Assembly: GCF_045290345.1 (NCBI RefSeq)
Contig: NZ_CP155447.1
Span: 1,922,001-1,986,000, forward strand
Source: Singulisphaera sp045290345
GTDB taxonomy: Bacteria > Planctomycetota > Planctomycetia > Isosphaerales > Isosphaeraceae
Length of the DNA stretch: 64,000 nucleotides
Direction: 5' to 3'
A program made the position numbers and the translations under genes. Below the pieces are notes generated by a model. That model ran no database searches. It worked only from the letters and a program-made list of their open reading frames with translations, and had not been told where the DNA came from. The first letter of the stretch is position 1; each line of letters begins with the position of its first letter. This document shows positions 59,999 to 64,000 of this stretch, piece by piece.

Positions 59999-60101
59999 GC
60001 TCCCGCGCCCTTTTCGAAAGCAGACCGACAATCGCCGTCGCACGCCCTCCCAAGGCGAGCCGGACGCCTGACCGTGAACGGCCGAGTGGGACGGGCGCAC
60101 C

Positions 60102-60130
60102 TTGATTTAGAATTATGACCGTAATATAAG
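60102..60130 (+). promoter_or_regulatory. Promoter of the TetR gene, probably giving a leaderless mRNA
   Basis: TTGATT (60102-60107) and TATAAG (60125-60130) are spaced 17 bases apart and resemble -35/-10 boxes. The ATG follows at 60137, about 7 bases after the -10, so transcription would begin at or near the start codon. Confidence 0.45.
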
Positions 60131-60136
60131 TGGGTT

Positions 60137-60742
60137 ATGCGATACCCTGCCGACCAGAAGCAGAAGACCCGACAACGAATTCTCAACGCCGCGGCCATCG
60201 TCTTTCGGCGGCAAGGGCTGCGGGCGGGGAGTGTCGACACCATCATGGGGGAGGCGGGCCTGACGGCGGGGGGCTTTTACTCGCACTTTGCCTCGAAGGA
60301 AGCCCTGTTCGCGGAGACGTTGGTCGAGTCGATCCGCCAGTCTCGGGTGCTCACCGGGCTCCAGGACGAGGACCTCTCGGGGGCCGAGCGGATCCGGTCG
60401 ATCGTCGCCAAATACCTGAATTCGAGTCATCGTCGAGCGATCGAACAGGGATGCGCAATGCCTCCCTTGCTCTCCGAACTGCCCCGTGCGGGGGAATCCG
60501 CCCGACAGGCGTTCGAGGATGTGCTTGGTGAGATGGTCTCGGCCTTGGCCCCGCACCTTCCCGGGCATGATGACGGGGCCGCTTCCGATCAGGCCTTGGC
60601 ATTGATCGCGGTCATGGTCGGTGGAATGACCCTGGCCAGGGCCGTGGCCGACGACGCGCTCTCGGACCGGATTCTCGCGGCCTGCCGGCAACTCGTCGAG
60701 TCGGCGGTTGGCCCCGAACCTGCGGCGAAACCGCAGATGTAG
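60137..60742 (+). CDS. TetR/AcrR-family transcriptional regulator
   Basis: The protein has 201 residues. Residues about 9-58 hold the TetR helix-turn-helix (TRQRILNAAAIVFRRQGL, then FYSHFASKEALFAETLVESI). The C-terminal part is helical with a conserved-looking LLSELPRAGESARQAFED. Regulators of this type bind a small ligand and repress neighbouring genes or themselves. No obvious target (efflux pump or enzyme) is next to it on either strand, so autoregulation is the only visible option. Confidence 0.9.
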   Translation: MRYPADQKQKTRQRILNAAAIVFRRQGLRAGSVDTIMGEAGLTAGGFYSHFASKEALFAETLVESIRQSRVLTGLQDEDLSGAERIRSIVAKYLNSSHRRAIEQGCAMPPLLSELPRAGESARQAFEDVLGEMVSALAPHLPGHDDGAASDQALALIAVMVGGMTLARAVADDALSDRILAACRQLVESAVGPEPAAKPQM

Positions 60743-60787
60743 ATTTTCCGGCCGCCCCCATTACCGTTCGCGTCGCTTATCTCGTTG

Positions 60788-60844
60788 TAGCCGGGGTCTG
60801 TGACTCCGGGCGAATGCCAGGACCGGGGTCACAGCCCCCAGCTA
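60788..60844 (+). terminator. Imperfect inverted repeat after the TetR gene
   Basis: TAGCCGGGGTCTGTGACTCC and its imperfect complement GGGGTCACAGCCCCCAGCTA bracket a short loop about 45 bases after the stop codon. It could be a terminator or a REP-like unit; there is no T run. The remaining gap to 61022 holds no gene. Confidence 0.45.
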
Positions 60845-61021
60845 TAAATCAGCCAACGCGTTGAAAAGGTCCGCCCAGGAAGCGGCAGGCGTGGGCATCG
60901 CCCTGGGCAAAGAAGGCGAAGACCTCGGGGTGAAGTTTCATCGGACTCCAATAATCGGAATCGGGCGACGAATTACCCCGAAAGGGGCATGTCGCCGGGA
61001 CGGAGATTCGGAGGGGCCAAC

Positions 61022-61384
61022 ATGGCGACTTCCAGTAGCGAGGAGTGGAGCGTGATCGATTCTGTGGATTCCGCCCTGCTGAGGGCGATCAAGGGGGCGA
61101 TCTGGTTCCCCTTCGTGTGCGTTCCCCGGCAAATCCACAGGTCTTTTCCCCTGGTGGTGAAGCTTTTTCGAATCGGTTTTCTGCTTGCCCTCTGGGGAAC
61201 TCTCGTTTTCGGTCCCACGCTGTTGCTTTTTGAGGTCGACGAACCCGTGGTTGTGATGACGGTATTGGCCTGGACTGTGCTCGCGCTCGCCGGTTCGATC
61301 GGGGGCGTTCTGAGACTCCGGAGGCTCGTCCGCGCCATGGCCGGTTCGAAGAAGCCCGAAAACCTCAAAGAGGCCTTCGTCTGA
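61022..61384 (+). CDS. Small hypothetical membrane protein
   Basis: The protein has 120 residues from the ATG at 61022, with GGAGGGG about 9 bases upstream. Hydrophobic helices include IGFLLALWGTLVFGPTLLLF and VVVMTVLAWTVLALAGSIGG, flanked by basic stretches (RLRRLVRAM). I do not recognise a family. It precedes another small membrane protein by 50 bases and may be co-transcribed with it. Confidence 0.6.
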   Translation: MATSSSEEWSVIDSVDSALLRAIKGAIWFPFVCVPRQIHRSFPLVVKLFRIGFLLALWGTLVFGPTLLLFEVDEPVVVMTVLAWTVLALAGSIGGVLRLRRLVRAMAGSKKPENLKEAFV

Positions 61385-61434
61385 AGGCCGGCTCTCAGGC
61401 ACATCCCCGAATCCAGGTTGGGAGTTGACGGGGG

Positions 61435-61902
61435 ATGAAGGCGACGTTTCGGTCATGTCTTGCGATGTCTTTGTCGCTGCTGATCGGCATCGCCTATGGG
61501 GCAATCACTGACCATTATGCTCCGGTGAGCGCGGGGTCCTTCCTGTGCGTCGGGGGGACGTCTGTCACTTTGCTTGCCATCGCTGCTGCCTGTCGGTTTC
61601 CTGCTCCCGGAGTGGGGTCGAAGGATGGGGGAGGCAGCGGGGGCGACTACTACAGTGCCAGTCTGGCGTCCTTTGCCGGACTGCTCGTCGCCTTGGACGT
61701 CTACCGGGGCGTCAGTGATGTTTCGCTTTTATCGCAGGTCCTCTCGACCGTGCCATTTCTGCGGGAGATCGGATGTGCCGTGAGGCGCAAGGATTGGCTG
61801 GCCGGCTGCGGAGCGGCGGGGTTCTTCGTGACGGCGGTGGCCATGCTCTATTGCAATCGCGGTGGCGGTTGGGCGGGGTTCTACTCCGTTTACTGTCCAT
61901 GA
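61435..61902 (+). CDS. Hypothetical membrane protein
   Basis: The protein has 155 residues. About four hydrophobic stretches (LAMSLSLLIGIAYGA; SFLCVGGTSVTLLAIAAACR; LASFAGLLVALDVYRG; GAAGFFVTAVAMLYC) surround a Gly-rich loop (GSKDGGGSGGDYYS). No family is recognised. GGGGG just before the ATG may serve as a weak ribosome binding site. It is convergent with the kinase gene. Confidence 0.55.
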   Translation: MKATFRSCLAMSLSLLIGIAYGAITDHYAPVSAGSFLCVGGTSVTLLAIAAACRFPAPGVGSKDGGGSGGDYYSASLASFAGLLVALDVYRGVSDVSLLSQVLSTVPFLREIGCAVRRKDWLAGCGAAGFFVTAVAMLYCNRGGGWAGFYSVYCP

Positions 61903-61970
61903 GGGAGCAGGTCACTTCGACCGGCTTGCGCCTTTCGCGGCGGGCGCTCACCTGGGCGAGTTGTTCCCCG

Positions 61971-64000
61971 TTATTCTCCGACAGCCACACTGGCGTTGCG
62001 GGGCTTGCCGCGCTCTGGCGGATTGGCGTCCCAGATCACGACCGTCCCATCGGCGGCGGCTGAAATCAGGGCTCCGCCGTCGTGGCTGAAGGCGACTCCC
62101 CAGACTCGGCCGGCGTGGCTGTTGAGGCTGATGATTTCCAGGCCAGTCTCCGCCTCCCAGAGCTTGACGGTTCCATCCCAGCCCGAGGTGGCGAGTCGCA
62201 GGCCGTCGGGGCTGAACACTACCCGCTCGAGGATACCGGGGGGGTGGTCGATCGCCAGGACTTCCCGGCCGCTGACAACGTCCCAGACCTTGACCACTCC
62301 TGAGCCGCCGCCGGGGGAGCCGCTGGTCGAGGCGACGCGTCGGCCGTCCGGGCTGAAGGAAACGCTGAGCACGTGCTCGCTGTGTCCGCGGAACGATTGG
62401 ATCAACCGGCCGGTCGTGAATTCCCAGACCTCGGCCACACTCGACGTTCCCCCCACGGCGATCCTGCTTCCGTCGGGACTGAACGTGAGCCGCGTAATCT
62501 GGCCGGCGCCCGTCGGGATCACGCGGACGGTCGCTCCGGTCTGCGCGTCCCAGATCCTGAGCGTGTCGTCCCAACTTCCGGTGGCGATCCAGCGCCCGTT
62601 CGGGCTGAACCTCGCGCAGCGAACGTTGTCCGTATGCCCCTTGAGGACATGGATGATCCGTCCGCTGGCCGCGTCCCAGACGATCGCCGTTCGATCCGCG
62701 CTCGCGGTCACCAGACGCGCCGCGTCGGGACTGAACGCCACACTGTAGAGCCGGGCCGTGTGTCCGTGGAGCGTGTGTCGTTCCCGCCCCGTGGTGGTGT
62801 CCCAGATCTTGGCGGTGAGGTCGAAGCTCGCCGAGGCGACGGTCCGGCCGTCGTGGCTGAACGCGGCGTCCCAGACCTCGCCGGAGTGGCCCCGGAGGGT
62901 GATTGGTCCCACGTTGAGGAATCGTTTGAGATAGTGCCACTCCCAGCCGCGGAGGTCGGGGGGGCAGGCGTCCAGGACCTGCTCGGCGCGGCCGATCCGA
63001 CCGCTCCGGTGCTCGTCCTCCGCCAGCGCGATGCGCTGGTAGTAGGCGGATTGCCGCTCGCGAAAGAGGTCGTCGGTCCGCTCCTCGAGTGCCTTGATTT
63101 TTCCTTGGAGCGCCGCTTCGGTCAGCCGCTGTTGCCGGGCGATCCGCTCGTTGGTCAGGACGAGCTCTTCCTTGTCGAATCGTTCGCGACCCAACGACTC
63201 GAGAATCTGCTGGCGTTCCTGACTGATGATGACGTTGGTGATCGCCAGGACGACCGTGAGAAGAACCGTCGACAGGACGCTGGCCGCCGACAGGGCCGCG
63301 ATCAAAGGACGCCGCCGGGCCCACTTGAACCCGCGTTCGATCGCGCCCACCGGACGGGCGAGGATGGGCTCGCCGGCCGAGAATCGACGCAGATCCTCCG
63401 CCAGTGCCTCGGCCTCGGCATAGCGTCGCTGCGGATCCTTCTGGAGGCATTTCAAGACGATCGTTTCGATGTCGAGGGCGAGCCCCGGCTGAAGCTTCGA
63501 AGGGGCCGCCGGCTCGGCCGAGCGGACCTGCTCCAGCGTCTGGAGCACCGTGGCCGCCTTGAATGGCGGGCGGCCGGTCAACTGCTCGTAGAGCACCGCC
63601 CCCAGCGCGTAGACGTCGACCGCCGGCCCGACCGCGCGCTTTCCCCCCTCGGCCTGCTCGGGGGCCATGTAGCTCGGCGAGCCGATGATCGAGCCGGTCT
63701 GTGTCAGGCCGACGTCCGCGCCCAGGCTCTTGGCCAGGCCGAAATCGGTGAGCTTCGGCAGTCCCTCCACCGTTAAGAGGATATTGGCCGGCTTCAGGTC
63801 GCGATGAACGATGCCGAAACTGTGCGCGTGCTGCACGGCACGCGCCAGCGACTCCACGAGTCGGGCGGCATCGCGGGCGGGCCAGGGGGTGCCGTCGAGG
63901 CGGTCCGCCAAGCTTCCCCCGGGCACATATTCCATCTCGAGAAAGGGCCGGCCGCCGTGATCGCCGATGCGGTAGATCTGGACGACTTGCGGGTGCTGGA
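61971..64000 (-). CDS. Serine/threonine protein kinase with C-terminal WD40 repeats (N-terminus beyond window)
   Basis: The open frame continues past the right edge; at least 676 residues lie here. The kinase domain shows EYVPGGSLADRL, the catalytic loop IVHRDLKPANILL, the metal motif LTDFGLAKSLG and the activation segment GSPSYMAPEQAEGGK, with VYALGAVLYEQLTGRPPF. After one membrane helix (ALSAASVLSTVLLTVVLAIT) and a coiled coil come about seven WD40 repeats (LRGHSGEVWDAAFSHDGRTV; LHGHTARLYSVAFSPDAARL; LKGHTDNVRCARFSPNGRWI; and others). Kinases of this kind are very numerous in planctomycetes and probably sense or bind partners through the WD40 propeller. The ATP-binding glycine loop is outside the window. 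Confidence 0.93.
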   Translation of the reverse strand, partial: QHPQVVQIYRIGDHGGRPFLEMEYVPGGSLADRLDGTPWPARDAARLVESLARAVQHAHSFGIVHRDLKPANILLTVEGLPKLTDFGLAKSLGADVGLTQTGSIIGSPSYMAPEQAEGGKRAVGPAVDVYALGAVLYEQLTGRPPFKAATVLQTLEQVRSAEPAAPSKLQPGLALDIETIVLKCLQKDPQRRYAEAEALAEDLRRFSAGEPILARPVGAIERGFKWARRRPLIAALSAASVLSTVLLTVVLAITNVIISQERQQILESLGRERFDKEELVLTNERIARQQRLTEAALQGKIKALEERTDDLFRERQSAYYQRIALAEDEHRSGRIGRAEQVLDACPPDLRGWEWHYLKRFLNVGPITLRGHSGEVWDAAFSHDGRTVASASFDLTAKIWDTTTGRERHTLHGHTARLYSVAFSPDAARLVTASADRTAIVWDAASGRIIHVLKGHTDNVRCARFSPNGRWIATGSWDDTLRIWDAQTGATVRVIPTGAGQITRLTFSPDGSRIAVGGTSSVAEVWEFTTGRLIQSFRGHSEHVLSVSFSPDGRRVASTSGSPGGGSGVVKVWDVVSGREVLAIDHPPGILERVVFSPDGLRLATSGWDGTVKLWEAETGLEIISLNSHAGRVWGVAFSHDGGALISAAADGTVVIWDANPPERGKPRNASVAVGE

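Noticed and set aside
1..64000. CRISPR arrays, tRNA and rRNA genes
   Set aside because: No regularly spaced repeats, no cloverleaf with a T-loop GTTCRA signature, and no rRNA-like conserved stretches were found.

Overview
The window is GC-rich (about 65%) bacterial chromosome and looks like a planctomycete, most likely of the Isosphaeraceae/Isosphaerales type. The evidence is the combination of ECF sigma factors with long membrane-anchored C-terminal extensions, a WD40 serine/threonine kinase, a secreted sulfatase, a beta-propeller/di-haem cytochrome, large secreted regulatory-like-domain proteins and a Gfo/Idh/MocA relic. The genus is an inference. I see no tRNA, rRNA or CRISPR array.

Layout. 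0-4 kb: the tail of an unknown gene, a decayed Gfo/Idh/MocA oxidoreductase, a secreted nucleoside-hydrolase/beta-helix fusion, and an ISKra4-type transposase relic. 4-12 kb: a methyltransferase, a small conserved protein, tilS, a GT39-like glycosyltransferase and a giant AsmA-like protein. 11.9-17.4 kb: a minus-strand housekeeping operon xseA-xseB-ispA-dxs-nadK (exonuclease VII, isoprenoid precursors, NADP). 17.5-28.4 kb: two near-identical ECF sigma genes, each fused to a membrane anchor and a divergent sensor-like tail, bracket two very large secreted-protein genes on the opposite strand. 28.5-31 kb: a carbamoyltransferase-SxtJ-DUF5989 trio. 31.5-34.9 kb: a di-haem cytochrome and a sulfatase. 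35-41.7 kb: a minus-strand envelope-acylation cluster (LPLAT-like acyltransferase, AMP-forming ligase, two SGNH proteins, MBOAT) that resembles a dlt/alg O-acylation system without a carrier-protein gene. 42-46.3 kb: a membrane protein, an ArnT-like glycosyltransferase and a small secreted repeat protein behind a structured leader.

46.8-59.9 kb is a flagellar/type III export locus: fliF, fliG, an extra fliG-C gene, fliO, fliP, fliQ, fliR, flhB, flhA, flhF, flhG and a sigma-28-type gene. It is strikingly divergent. FliG lacks its middle (FliM-binding EHPQR) domain and is followed by a second stand-alone FliG C-terminal domain. FlhB has GPSG where the NPTH autocleavage motif should be. FlhG lacks the canonical P-loop lysine. 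fliP carries a one-base frameshift in a G run. Either the apparatus is a repurposed or degenerating secretion machine, or some of these features (fliP in particular) are sequence errors.

60-64 kb: a TetR regulator, two small membrane proteins and the C-terminal part of a kinase-WD40 protein that runs off the window. A dispersed non-coding repeat with a GGCCGG-rich palindrome sits directly on the stop codons of two unrelated genes (5.4 and 26.4 kb).
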